From positions 8,432,001 through 8,496,000 of the forward strand of contig OX637339.1 in NCBI GenBank assembly GCA_951799405.1: a stretch of DNA of 64,000 nucleotides, given 5' to 3'. This DNA comes from Agapetus fuscipes. Its lineage: Eukaryota; Arthropoda; Insecta; Trichoptera; Glossosomatidae. The translations under genes and the position numbers were made by a program. Positions 32,321 through 43,685 of the stretch are shown in pieces (the stretch's first letter is position 1; every line of letters begins with the position of its first letter). The notes under the pieces are model-generated. The model had not been told where the DNA came from. It searched no databases and saw nothing but the letters and a program-made list of their open reading frames with translations.

Positions 32321-32814
32321 TATAGTAACCCCTCGACCATACAATCAATATCCATCAATATTCATCAAATTTACCATCAATATAAAGTAACATTAAAATT
32401 GATTTTAAAAAAGCCTATTAACTATCTTTTCATATGAATTTGTTTTGTTAAATGCGTTAGAAATACCTCTTAGTATAGAACATTGAGTAAATTCTCCACC
32501 ATCGCGTAAGTAGAGAAAAAGTATACAGTTAAATCTTTCACTAACGAAGATCTTCCATATTTTTTTCTTTTCACGCAATGTTCCATGCTATGGAGTAAGC
32601 TTCTTCATTTCGGTTTACTTTTCAAAGAAATGTCCTTTCTTGAATTATCTTACCATTTAGTGGCACCCTCTCCCACACACCATAAAGTCTACAAATAAAT
32701 ACTCAGCATGACAAAGTGCTATCTGATACGTAGATAGACATCAGTCTCGTGCCCGCAGTCAGACATGGGCCAGGTGTAGGAATGTATTGCGCATACATTG
32801 CCCTCTCTAAACGA

Positions 32815-32905
32815 TCATTCATGAAGCATGTGCAAGCACGCACTTCTTGATTGGGTATTTCTGTGAATGTGTACCTTTGAAGTTGATTTTTGCAACTTAA
32901 ATACA
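32815..32905 (+). repeat. RTE-2 tail, degenerate 3' half
   Basis: GAAGCATGTGCAAGCACGCA and TTTTTGCAACTTAAATAC. Confidence 0.4.
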
Positions 32906-33269
32906 TTTACTTCTATATCTAAGTGTCAAAGATAAATGAAAAAACGGACACATAAAAAGTAACAATAAAAATTAACACTAAAAAGCCTTAGCAGACTAAC
33001 CTATTTTTTGTACCAAATGTACTTGACTAATCTCATTTTCATTCACTGTTCAAGCTTCACTTCCATACATCAAGGTGGGTATATTCCACCAAGTACAACT
33101 AATTGAACATTTTTCGATAGGTTTTGGTTTTTGTCAGAATTTTTTGGTTAGAATCAATCATAAACCTGTTCTTGATTTCAGAAGACAATAAAACCCTAGA
33201 ACTTAAAAAAAAAGATGATATTATGCATAAGCAAATACCTAGTCTTTCTCTCCTACTAAAAAGTACCTG

Positions 33270-33425
33270 CTCGAAAAATCCAACCCATTTTCTCTGTCAT
33301 ACCTTGAGTTTTGATTCTCTTTGTTTAACCTCAGTCAGCCTCTGAAGATGGACGGATAAAGTCTGATAGCGCTTAGGCAACGTAACTCAAAAAATGTGAA
33401 AATAAAACTGTGTTGTATAAAAACA
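33270..33425 (+). repeat. Foldback-family relative without long arms
   Basis: AACCTCAGTCAGCCTCTGAA, GATAGCGCTTAGGCAACGTA and ATGTGAAAATAAAACTGTG match the interior of the 45.7-kb foldback. Confidence 0.5.
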
Positions 33426-33654
33426 GTTATTTTGATTTAAAATGTACAATTTTGATTAACCATGCAAAACTGGCATGCACAGTCGACCGTGCCTGTGGCA
33501 GGTGAGTATGACTCGCTGGGCATGTCGCATGTGGCAGAGGTGAGACCTGGAACGCTTTGGCAGAGCCGCCACAAACAAGATAAGCCGAGCAATCATCGCC
33601 TTTGTTCACATCTCGGCTCTCCTCTGAGGCACCGCTCAGATAGGCTGTGTGTAC

Positions 33655-33720
33655 TCACAGAGGGACGCAGCTAGGGGCGAGGGCACGAGGCAACAGCCCA
33701 GGGCACCACAAACTGAGTGT
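33655..33720. mobile_element. Possible hAT terminus fragment
   Basis: GGGACGCAGCTAGGGGCGAG and CAACAGCCCAGGGCACC resemble the GGG..GCCCAGGGCGCC end of the 20.85-kb hAT element. No partner end found. Confidence 0.3.
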
Positions 33721-34164
33721 AGAAGTTAAAAAACGTTTCCTATTGGTACTCAGTTTATAGATTACAAAACATTGATTTGACTGTATTCTATTAGAGAGCT
33801 TTTATATGCCGTATTTACACGACGCGTGTTTTTACTTTCAATATATAAAGTCTTAATTTTCAAATACATTTGTGAAAAGGAAAGCAACTCACCAAGCTAG
33901 TTTTGTCTGGACAGAAATTATAGATTGTAATATGTTGAATTAATAATTTATTATTTAATACTGTTATGAATTATTAATGAATAATTACCCAATGGCATCT
34001 GTTGAACCAGAGTCAAGATAAAGAGTCCAGGCGGGAATCGAAACAGCGTTATTCGGTTCTAAAACCACTTGTCAAGATTATCGATTTGATCCCTTGGCCA
34101 TACCACTGGTTTTAAGTATGAGACCAAATACTAAACTGTGCTATAATTTAATGCACTGTAATGA

Positions 34165-34390
34165 CTACTGTCTGTAAGTATGAGACTGACAACTGTCAAA
34201 ATTGGTCAACTTTTCCATTGTCACCTCTGTTTCAGGGGGCAAGAGTAAACAATGTTCGTGCGAGATTTGTTTTATTGATATTTAGTAGGCGCAGCATTTT
34301 TAAGCTCGATTTTACACGTTACTGCTCATGGGCATGAATTAAATATAAATCTTAAATAATAATATATCTTTTCAACCTTGATTATTAATA
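34165..34390 (+). repeat. RTE-2 tail, decayed
   Basis: GTATGAGACTGACAACTG, TTGTCACCTCTGTTTCAGGG, GGGCATGAATTAAATATAAA. Confidence 0.5.
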
Positions 34391-34807
34391 CATACCTAAT
34401 GATTGTAAAATGATCGGAAACGTTTGATATTCTTTAATATAAAATGAGTGAAAATAAAACAGTATTAAAAGAAAAATTATGTATTTTTTTGAAATACAAA
34501 TAAAATGTTGTTTATTAGATGTAGGTACATTTGAAAAGTAGTATTATTTTTCGCTCACGGCTTAGTAACGCCTCAGACCATCTCTGTGTGCAGAGTTGAT
34601 TTTATTCTTCCCGACATTTCTTTTGCCTCATCATCGTACGATTATGTGACAAAGGAAAGAATGGGCAAATTATTGACACGCTGGCACTAAATCTCGCCAT
34701 TATGGCGCGTTGCAAAAGATAGAGAAAGATACGGAAATATATAGGAAGAGAAAGGTAGGATGAGAAAGAAAGAGTAAAAAATAAACAATGCTTAAATAAA
34801 GAGCAAA

Positions 34808-35100
34808 AATACATAAGCAACTAAGCTGCACGTAAAATGCAATTTCTTAACGCATTTTTGTCGAAGAGGTTTCATTAATCGAGTGGAACCTTTTTATTGA
34901 AATAAATACAGGGCCAGCCTTACGCCAACATCTTCAATTGATGTGTAGGTTCTCATTCATTATGAAGGCTGCATAAACCTTACCAGTTTTATGATTTTTA
35001 AGCTTGAAATACATATACACTACCGAAATGGAAATCATGTCTGACGGAAGCAAGCCTAGAACGTAAGCGTTTTCTCGACAAATCTATCGATCGGACAGAT
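34808..35100 (-). repeat. SINE-2 copy
   Basis: AACTAAGCTGCACGTAAAAT and TTAACGCATTTTTGTCGAAG at the 3' side, CCAGCCTTACGCCAACATCT and GAAATGGAAATCATGTCTGA inside; head damaged (AATCTATCGATCGGACAG). Confidence 0.55.
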
Positions 35101-35264
35101 TTTTTCTATGAAATATATCAACTCAAATGTAGGAACCGAAATTAAAATAAAAAGGTCATTTATTTTCGACCAATCAGCGTCAAACTTAACAAAGAATTTG
35201 TTATCATTTCTTAGTTATTATAAGTAAATTTCGTTAGTTATTATAAGTAAACCAATCAAAATGT

Positions 35265-35500
35265 AGCTCTGAGTGAAAAAGACGCACTACTAGATAGAAA
35301 ACAAAACACTGATATAATGAGAAATTGCAGGATGGAAGACATTGTAGGAAGGGGAAGATAGTGAAGACGATATTGGTGCGGACATATAAATAGAATGGAA
35401 AACGATAGGATCCCAAGTATCGTTCTTTGTGGGAAATCAACCGCAAGAAAATCCCAGAAAGAACTCCGAAGAGATGGGGTGATAGCTGGCAGTTTGGATA
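35265..35500 (+). mobile_element. LINE C-terminal fragment, decayed
   Basis: CGHINRMENDRIPSIVL followed by a lysine-rich stretch matches the GH..RM...R.PK.VL block of type-B LINEs. Frameshifts and stops on both sides. Confidence 0.45.
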
Positions 35501-35849
35501 ATAGAGGGAAGTATGTAGGGACACAAACAGATCCTTCGTTTACATATATAGATATATTAATTTCAGTAAATACCACGCGTTAGAAGTTAAGCCTAGTACG
35601 CATAAATAATTTAAAAACATCAACAAAATTAGATGAAAATAAATCACTGAAATCAGCTTAGCAGAACTGTAAGCCTCTGTCTAAGCTGATTCTCACTAAT
35701 GTGGAAGATATCAACCGAGGACGGGATCTCATTGAGAGATCCCATTGCTCTCTCTACAGTCATAAGCTTAGGTAAATTAGTCATTAGTAAATATAAAAAA
35801 TAGTAGGATCTATGAAAGGAAGAAGAAAAAGATTTTGAGAGAGCTTTGG

Positions 35850-35946
35850 TCATATCGTCCCCTTAGTGCTTGTTTGTCTTCTGTCTCTCATAGGTGATTT
35901 CACTTTCTAGCAATGTTTGTTTGTGTACTGGACCGATGAGTTTTAC
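35850..35946 (+). repeat. Repeat R, copy 3 (5' part)
   Basis: CGTCCCCTTAGTGCTTGTTT and AGCAATGTTTGTTTGTGTAC, cut off by fusion to an RTE-2 tail at 35936. Confidence 0.5.
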
Positions 35947-36145
35947 TTTGCCAATGTCACCCCGTTTCAGGGAAGGTCGGCAAAAGTCGTAGGGTTTATG
36001 TTCATTTAATATTAGGTTTTAATTTGTAAATACATTAAGCAATACATGTAAGCGCGGACTTACACGTGTCTGTTTGTGGGCCTGCAATTTATATGAGTTT
36101 TGAATGTTAATATATCTTTGCAACTTAGATTATAGATTATAAATG
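35936..36145 (+). repeat. RTE-2 tail, solo (5' truncated)
   Basis: TTTTACTTTGCCAATGTCAC to TATCTTTGCAACTTAGATTA; fused on its left to repeat R. Confidence 0.75.
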
Positions 36146-36734
36146 GAGACTTTTAGTTGATGGTAGCATTATCAATGAAAAAGGGAGAAGATCAATACAA
36201 AAGAATTTTATTATGTCATCACCCCGTCAGAAAGGTTAACCATGATTAATGTTAACAATCGACAGGAATTTTAATTATAAATCATCCTTTAAATTCCGCT
36301 GTCATCGTTCCATGCATACAACGATATCACTGGAATGCGTTACGCTCCCAGACGAAAGCTATTCTCTCGATTGTGCCCGAAACCATCCACCGATTGTATC
36401 CATTGTCTGAACCTTATTGGTGCTATGAGGAATTTCAATATTCCGAATGGCATCCCAGGAGCATGCGGTGGGTCCCTTTTTGATTTTATAAAGCTAGAAG
36501 TTGATGTATTGTTGGTATCGTTAATCATAAATTTATATTCGATGACCGTTAATACGTTAATCGATCAATAAGTTACCGTTTAATATGAATTTAAGTATTT
36601 TAATGCGTTAATTTTACGATTGAAAATCAACGTTAACGAAAAAAATTAAATAGATAAAAAAAAGGCATCCGATGATGAATCAGTAAACTTTTTCCATTGG
36701 TCCCGTTTTTTATATTTTTACAAAAAGCGCCCTA
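36146..36734. other. Unassigned stretch
   Basis: Overlapping frames at 36335-36571 (plus) and 36340-36528 (minus); neither resembles a family I know. Probably decayed transposon sequence. Confidence 0.3.
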
Positions 36735-36875
36735 AAAGTTCGGTGAACAGATCGGTCTAGAGATAACTCTTTAAGTGTTTGCTTTTGGCAAATTTCTCGA
36801 ACCACATATGGCTTTCGGTTTCATACTCTTGGAGCCACCACTGCAAAAGCACGCTCACCAAACACTGTTGCAGAC
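36735..36875 (-). mobile_element. LINE C-terminal scrap (CR1/L2-like)
   Basis: Minus-strand frame VFGERAFAVVAPRV, stop, NRKP..VVREI....TLKELS matches the GERAFSVAAPRLWN.LP..IR.....FK block near the end of CR1/L2-type proteins. One in-frame stop; decayed. Confidence 0.55.
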
Positions 36876-37224
36876 TTGCGTGTAGTTGAAACTTGGTAAA
36901 AACATTTCGTGAAATGAAATTCATTTTAAAGAATATCACATAATTTAACAATTATCTTCATGTTGATTTTATTAAACAAGCAAAGTGAATAATCTGCAAA
37001 GGGAATTTCAGTTCTTAATTTATACTAAAAATAAAGATCATTTTAGAGACAGGGAGAAACGCCACATACCACGCTGCTAGACTTATCCAGAGCATTCGAT
37101 TCAACCGATCTCGAATAAATACAAATTAATATCAAATACAAATTAAATCACAATTACCTACATAATCACTTCTAGAGAGAATTATTATTACACTAACACA
37201 ACCACACAACATTCTGCAAATTCG

Positions 37225-37310
37225 CAAAAATACTCAAAAACAGATATCGCCGTCGAGAAGGCCAAGGAAGACCCAACAAAAGCTGCATTAACTAATAAGG
37301 AGATGAAATA
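37225..37310 (+). mobile_element. LINE scrap
   Basis: RYRRREGQGRPNKSCIN resembles the basic GRPRKSWIN motif of LINE C-termini. Very short. Confidence 0.3.
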
Positions 37311-37539
37311 CGAGTCAGTTTACTGTTGCTCTTGACTCCGTATGGCCGTCTGTAATATTTTAAGTTATGACTCTTTACTCTGATATTTAGCGATGGTTCG
37401 TTTCACCCTAATTTATCGGTTCTGAATGGACACTCAAAGCACTCGGAGCTTGAAGGGTTCCGAGTATTGGTGTAAAAATAAACAAACAAACTATGGGAGA
37501 AAGGTTTACTCTAATTGTAACTGTTACTCTGTCACGATT

Positions 37540-37695
37540 ACACTAAGAGACGATTTTATAAAGAACTTCACCCACACTTCAAATGAAGTGGTTGGTGTAA
37601 GTCCTTTAAAAAGAAATATGTGCCACTCGTCCCATGCGGTCCTTTCGAGGAAAACGCGGCAATAAGTTACACTATATGTGTAGATGAGTAGCTTA
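37540..37695 (+). repeat. SINE-2 3' part
   Basis: GTGCCACTCGTCCCATGCGG, TCGAGGAAAACGCGGCAATA and ACACTATATGTGTAGATGAG, ending GTAGCTTAGCG. Confidence 0.4.
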
Positions 37696-37799
37696 GCGTT
37701 AAATGAAAGAATGCTCTGCATGAAAAATTATATTTAAACTGAAATTGCGATAATTTAACACGCCAGATATTAAACATTGTATGAAAAATGTCTTATATT

Positions 37800-37920
37800 T
37801 CAGATATTTGACAAACCGTTATAAGAGATCTTACAGTATTCTCGACGTTTCGTTTATCCTTAGTATACAACGTCTTCAGGATATACACTTGTTTTCCAGG
37901 ATGTTGTCATTAAAACCCAT
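37800..37920 (-). repeat. Foldback-family motif, second relative
   Basis: Minus strand TCCTGAAGACGTTGTATACT..AACGAAACGTCG, the clearest example of the CTGAAGA-stem-CGAAACG motif. No inverted arms seen. Confidence 0.4.
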
Positions 37921-38085
37921 GATAAGGAGCAAGGATTTTTCTATTTGGAATGGATGTAAAACAAAAAATAAGGTATAAAAAACACATTCAAAAGCTTTAA
38001 CTATTTAAATCAAATAAATCTGCAATACGAACTAATCTTCGATACAATCATTTATTTATTTCATCATCAAATAATGAAATGATTA

Positions 38086-38300
38086 ATAGGTTAGTATGAG
38101 GCTGACCCTCTTACTTAGTTCTTTTTTTTTAATGCCACCCCGGCTTCAGGAAAAGGCGACAGGAGTGGCAAGGTTTATGATCATGGGAGGTTTGGGTTTA
38201 AACATACAGGCTGTGTAAGCGCGAACTTATGTGTCTGCTTGTGGACATGCATTTAATAAGAGATTTCATTGTCAACATATCCTTGTACTTAAATTATGGT
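38086..38300 (+). repeat. RTE-2 tail, solo
   Basis: AATAGGTTAGTATGAGGCTG, CACCCCGGCTTCAGG, GTGTAAGCGCGAACTTATGT. Confidence 0.65.
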
Positions 38301-38920
38301 TACATAGATAGATTATATCCTAGTATTTAAAATGCATGAAAACGAGTTGAAAGCTACCCTAAGCGCTCCCAAATTTGTACACAATTATTTTTCACATTAG
38401 AACGCATTTAACAACAGCCAAAAATACAAGGGATGACATGTAATAACACCCTTATTTTTCTGCTACTAAAGAAGGGTGTAAATTTGAAAGGGCGCCTTTG
38501 TTTGGGGTTGAAATCCGCCCTGTAATTTGGGCATTATCGATGTAATGGATCCACGAACTGATATTTTTTAACAAAGGGTTGATTTTTTAAGGGGCGGAGT
38601 TTGAAAAAAAGGGGGAGGAACTCTTTGTCAAAGAGATAACTAAAAATCGTTTAGATTCGAGCTCGATAGGTATAAACAAGCCCTGATTAAGCCTACCGGG
38701 GGCCCTGATGCAGAGATAGACATGGAGTCCCTATTCCATTTTTATTTTACTTATTAAAAACCAAAACGAACCTGATTACCAACTACTGCGGATATTTCAA
38801 GGAAATTTGAACAAGATCTATGTCATCTTTTTTTGCAAGTGATATAAATATCTTGAATATTAATTAAAAGGAAACATTGATTTTACTTTATGTATAGACT
38901 TTTGAAAAAAAAAAAAAACC
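38301..38920. other. Unassigned stretch
   Basis: Moderately GC-rich 38480-38720 (AAGGGGCGGAGTTTGAAAAA) without open frame. Confidence 0.35.
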
Positions 38921-39500
38921 TGGTATGCGGCTGACCCCCCATGCTGTAGAAAATGTTTCACTTTGCAAATGCCCCCCCTGTTTTAGGGAATGTCGGCAAG
39001 AGCTGCAGGGTATTTGTTCATTTGAGATTTAAGTTTTTATGTTGTAGGTTCACATGCGGCATGTGCAAGCGCGAACTTATACGTGTCTGCTAGTGAGAAC
39101 GCATATAATGGGAATCCCCAATGTCACATATTGACGGTTAAAAGTAGGGCATCAGCGACATTTTGGTCATATGGGTATAATGGGTAATGAATGATATCCT
39201 ACTTGAAATTTTCCGCTCTTTTTAATGCTAACTCCCATAGCTCTACGATGATTTTTGTGTTGTATATGCCCAAGCAAACAACTGCGTTTTCGAAGTATGG
39301 TTTTGGTTTAACCGAGAAGATTTTGGCTTTTTTTGTCCTAAAGGCGCTTGTGACATAAAAAAAATCGTACAACATCGTAAAACCACATTAATAGGAATGC
39401 CCTACTGCCTTTTAACCATCGTAAAACCACATTAATAGGAATGCCCTACTGCCTTTTAACCATCGATATCTTTGCAACTTTGCTTAGATTAGATTAGACA
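38921..39500 (+). repeat. RTE-2 tail, interrupted by a MITE
   Basis: CTGGTATGCGGCTGACCCCC to CCCCAATGTCACATA (39130), then a 336-bp insertion, then TATCTTTGCAACTTTGCTTA and GATTA repeats from 39467. Confidence 0.8.
39131..39466. mobile_element. MITE inside an RTE-2 tail, with internal 44-bp duplication
   Basis: Ends are inverted: TTGACGGTTAAAAGTAGGGC on the left, and on the right TCGATGGTTAAAAG plus GTAGGGCAT read inward. Host ATAT or TA at both junctions may be the target duplication. The right end carries two identical 44-base units (39374-39417, 39418-39461) that include the terminal repeat. Confidence 0.7.
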
Positions 39501-39960
39501 GTGTTAATACACAATCCAATCAAAATACTCGTAAATTTATTAATTGATTTTATGAATACTTGATTCTTGTCAGACAAATAAGTTGTTGAATTTCATTCCT
39601 CTTCACAATTAAAAGAAAAATAAAAACATTGTTTTTATTTCACATTTTAACGGCCGGCTTTAGAAAATGGCCAAACCATCATAACAGCATGATCCGAGCG
39701 CTGTGAATGGAACAAAAAAACCTGAAACCAATCAGAGGTTATTGATAAAAATAAACGTGTTCCAGGAATGCTGCGCGCGCATTCCTCTTTAGCTGCGCAG
39801 GTCTACAACAATGGGTATTTAAGGAATCATTCATCTGGCTTGTTGATGGCCGGCTTGTGTCTTTGTAGAGGTACTTACGAGTATATGATAGACATGTGGA
39901 AGACGCATTGAGAAGCATGGATTTTACTGAAAGAAAAGAAAGAAAGAAAAAAAATGCGTA

Positions 39961-40207
39961 TGTTCCTTGACTTATAGGTTGGTATGTGGCTGACCACCCA
40001 TGCTGGAGAAAATGGTTCACTTTCGCCAATAACACCCCGGTTTCAGGGAAAATCGGCAGGAGTTGCAAAGTTTATGTTAATGTGAGGTTTGGTTTATTTT
40101 ACATGCAGCATGTATTAACGCAAACATACAGGTGCCTGCTTGTGGGCATGCATTAAATGTGATCCTTAAATGTCAACATATCTTTGCAACTTAAAATATA
40201 GATTTTC
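39961..40207 (+). repeat. RTE-2 tail, full-length solo
   Basis: Starts exactly at TGTTCCTTGACTTATAGG and runs to TCTTTGCAACTTAAAATA. Upstream DNA is unrelated to RTE-2. Confidence 0.8.
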
Positions 40208-40675
40208 AATTACAGTAATCTTCTGAAGAGTAAATTTTCTATGGAGCATGAATCGAAATTGTTTAGTTATATAACTTGATTACAATAAAATTATCATTAA
40301 AATTCATACATAGATATTTAATAAATAGAAGCTAAGATGGTATGAGATTTTCTACCTTCATTATAGTAGAGAGCGTAAGCGCCTGTGTAAAGTTGGAATG
40401 CAACCCGCACAGCATGAGTGTACATCAAATTGTATCATGAACAAATCAGGCGCTGTGGTATGAAAGTGTTAAAAAAGGAAAACAAGTATTTTTCAGAGAA
40501 TTTATAATTAAATTTAACGTATTTTCAACTACTCTATATTTTACAACTACGAATAATATTCAATTACATATTTACAAGGATTCAATTCACTTTTACTTAA
40601 AATAACAGGAGCGAACAGTCCACACAGTCGAAGAAATCAATTTTCAATTATTTTTTCTCCATCCAAAACACCATA

Positions 40676-41527
40676 ATCTATCATCTAAATTGCAAAGATA
40701 TATAATACCATTTAAGATTCATATTAATCACGGTTAAATAAATAAAAATCGCGGTTACACATACCACATATGTACCTACGTACCTACAAAGAAAAACCCA
40801 AATATTTATTTATTTATTTTAGAGACACCAAACAGAACACTGGTAAGTACATAGCATATAATACAGAAACATAAATGACATATTATTATATATTTTACAA
40901 AAACATATTATGAGCAATATCATACATATACACCAGCGTTCCAGTGATAGGTATCTACAACATACATAATATTATGTTATCAAATTATTAATAAAGTAGG
41001 TACCTACGAAGCGCCACAGAGAGAGATTAGCCAAGGACTGTACCTACACATACTCTGTGGTACCTACTATGCCGTGCGCGTGTTACAGGCAATGTACAAA
41101 ATCCCGACATCTTTATTATTTAAGTAATTTGGTGGTTTTGCAAAGCAAAGTATGTATTTAAAATAAAGTAAGTTGTATTGAAGTGAAGCAGTATTGGGTC
41201 AAAAGAAATCAAATCATAAAACCACACAGAAGTAAGGTAAGTATTATGTGAAACAAGTAGTGGATAGATTAAGCCTGAGTTAGCACAAGAATAGAAACTA
41301 TACATAACAAAAAAAGAAAAAATAAACAAAACTACACAGAAATAATAAAATTATTGTGTGAAACAAGTAGTAGATAGATTAAGCTATGTATAAGCTAATT
41401 AAAATATGAAATGATCATAAGCCCTGCAACTCTTGCCGACCTTCCCTTAAACAGGGGTGACATCGACAAAGTGAACCATATTTTACAATATGGTAGGTCA
41501 GCGTCTTACCAACATATAAGTCAGGGA
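40676..41527 (-). repeat. RTE-2 tail split by a 0.6-kb insertion
   Basis: 3' part at 40676-40800 (AATTGCAAAGATATATAATA, GTACCTACAAAGAAAAACCC), 5' part at 41405-41527 (CCCTGCAACTCTTGCCGACC to CAACATATAAGTCAGG). The DNA between belongs to another element. Confidence 0.6.
40801..41405. mobile_element. Unidentified insertion with internal tandem repeat
   Basis: Interrupts the RTE-2 tail. Contains GTGAAACAAGTAGTGGATAG at 41249 and GTGAAACAAGTAGTAGATAG at 41360, a repeat of about 110 bases, and a TTTATTTATTTATTTT start. No clear terminal repeats. Confidence 0.4.
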
Positions 41528-41589
41528 TGCGAAAATTTCATACAAACAAAAAAGGATGTCCTTCAAAAAGGAATTCCTTGTCAAGTATT

Positions 41590-41720
41590 ATGTCAGTCAT
41601 GTGAAGTTTGGTTTGCACATTCAGCATGTGTATGTAAGCGCAAAAATTTACACGTGTCTCCTTGTGGGTGTGCATTAAATTAGAGCTCTAAATATCAGTA
41701 TATCTATGCAAATTGCATTA
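41590..41720 (+). repeat. RTE-2 tail, 3' half
   Basis: CATTCAGCATGTGTATGTAA and GTGTCTCCTTGTGGGTGTGC. Confidence 0.55.
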
Positions 41721-42011
41721 TATATATATAAGAAGTTCACGTTATTTATCGGGTTTTAAATATAATACAAATAGATACACAATCAGTTGAAATTTCAACA
41801 TGCGTGTATTGAACGACCGATGACACAACCAGAAAAATGTTGGACATAAAAAATGAGGACTAGTGACAATGGCGTAGCAGTTTTAGAAAAATCCAAATTT
41901 TACTTCAAAGTTTTTATTCCAAAGTAATTTACAAAAAACACACACGAGAATAGTAAAAAGAACCCCGAAGAAGATTTAAAAAAAGAACTCAAATAATGTT
42001 CATAAAAGATT

Positions 42012-42172
42012 TACTATCTATAATCTGAGCTGTAAAGATATATTGGCATTTAAGGGTCTTATTTAATGGATACCCACAAGCAAGCGCATGGTAATTCGCG
42101 CTTACACAGACTGCATGTGTACATACAAAATAGACCAAACCTCAAATGAACTTAAACTTTGCAACTCCTGCC
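42012..42172 (-). repeat. RTE-2 tail, partial
   Basis: CTGTAAAGATATATTGGCAT to TTTGCAACTCCTGCC, where it is cut. Confidence 0.65.
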
Positions 42173-42250
42173 TTACTTAGAAATATACTGCGTTATGAAA
42201 TATAGTTAGGTTAAGGTTAGAATTATGAAATATACCACCTTCTTTAATTT

Positions 42251-42495
42251 ATATTCTATAATCTATAATCTAAGCTGCAAAGATATGTTAACATTTAAGG
42301 CTCATATTAAATGCATGCTCACAGACAGGCACATGTAGGTTCGCGCCTACACATTCTGCATGTGTGCATACAAATAAACAAAACCTCACATGAACATAAA
42401 TCTTGCAACTCCTGCCGCCATTCCCTGAACCGGGGTGGCATTGGCAAAAGTGAACCGATTTTTACAGCACGGGTGGTCAGCCTCATACCATGTAG
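42251..42495 (-). repeat. RTE-2 tail, solo
   Basis: TCTATAATCTATAATCTAAG (a TATAATC tail instead of GATTA), TCGCGCCTACACATTCTGCA, GGGTGGTCAGCCTCATACCA. Confidence 0.75.
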
Positions 42496-42691
42496 GAGAC
42501 AAATGTCCTGGCTAAGAAATATAAGTTTCTGCTTTATTTTCTGGTTGTTTAATTGTCATAATTATTTTTTTATTAAAATGTATGAATGTTTGTTGGCTTA
42601 ATAAAACTAAACAACGCAATACGCAACGCAACACACACCACAGCACTGCGCAGCTAACGACTCTGCAACCGGATAAGGACAACTGCCACAT

Positions 42692-42787
42692 TACCAACAC
42701 CTCTGCGGCACTATAACAAGGGTCATATACCCCTAGAGACTCTTGAATCTAGGAAGTAGTCTCCCGCACAGGCTTCCTTAAAAAAAA
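42692..42787 (+). repeat. Repeat B, copy 2
   Basis: CACCTCTGCGGCACTATAAC, ACCCCTAGAGACTCTTGAAT and TCTCCCGCACAGGC. Confidence 0.55.
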
Positions 42788-43157
42788 TAAGGGAGACGAC
42801 CGGGGTAGCGCTTGAAATGTGGAGGTACTGTTTCAAATGGCACAGGACAAGGGAATGTTGGTATAAACAAAGAAGAATGAAAAGAAAATGTTTCATAAAT
42901 TTTGAGAACGTTTTTCGTAACGCCTCTGAGTGTTTTTTTACAAGCGCGGCGCTGTCGCTGACAAATTCAATTTAAATATGAATATTTTATCATTGTGAGA
43001 AATGCGTATCGATCATGTACCACATGAAATATAAGCTCAGCATCGGAGGTACGGGGAGATCACAATCCGCACCGGTGCACGCCCATCTCTCTCTACAAAT
43101 TTGAATAAAATGATTGGATCAGAATTGTGTTTTGTCATCATTGTAATACGTGGCTTG

Positions 43158-43313
43158 ACCCCGAGTATAAAACGCTACAAGAACTCCCCTCGATCGCTTG
43201 AATAGAGAAAATGTATGTAGATACAGCACATAGTGAGCGATTTAGTTTTCCTTCACTTATTTCTGTTTAAGCGACCGAGAGGAGTTTACGCAATGCAATT
43301 TTATACTCGGGGT
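43158..43313. mobile_element. MITE family P, copy 2
   Basis: Starts ACCCCGAGTATAAAACG and ends CAATTTTATACTCGGGGT; second inverted pair CCCCTCGATCGCTT / AAGCGACCGAGAGGAG. About 156 bases, no coding. Confidence 0.75.
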
Positions 43314-43408
43314 CTATACCCCGTCGAAATATTTTATACTCTAGAGTCTAGATCTAGCAAATAACTAAACGTTTAAGTTTAACCAAAGCGTTTTTAATAA
43401 ATCTCCTA

Positions 43409-43685
43409 TTGATGGCTCAGTTGGTAGAGCGCTTGCATTATAGTCAGAGAGCTAAGGTTCAATCAGCCCAAAAAGGCTGTCAAAAATGGTTTCACGTTTC
43501 GGTGATTCTCTTTTAAAAACCAAAAACTTAGAACTGGCAAGGTTAACTCAGACTTCAGACGTTAGAAAAGTGGTTGTCGTAAGGCTGAACCGTAAAAATA
43601 AATAGGTTCCACATGTCACACATGACGCCTTCGTGGACAACGTTTTTAGAAGTTTCACTATATGTGAAACTTACTCGCGATATTG
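43409..43685 (+). repeat. SINE-2, near full-length tRNA-type SINE
   Basis: Head GATGGCTCAGTTGGTAGAGC with a tRNA A-box and B-box AAGGTTCAATCAG. The body has CACGTTTCGGTGATTCTC, AGGCTGAACCGTAAAAATAA, GGTTCCACATGTCACACATG and ends near CACTATATGTGAAACTTA. Defines the family together with the 4.3-5.0 kb copies. Confidence 0.65.
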
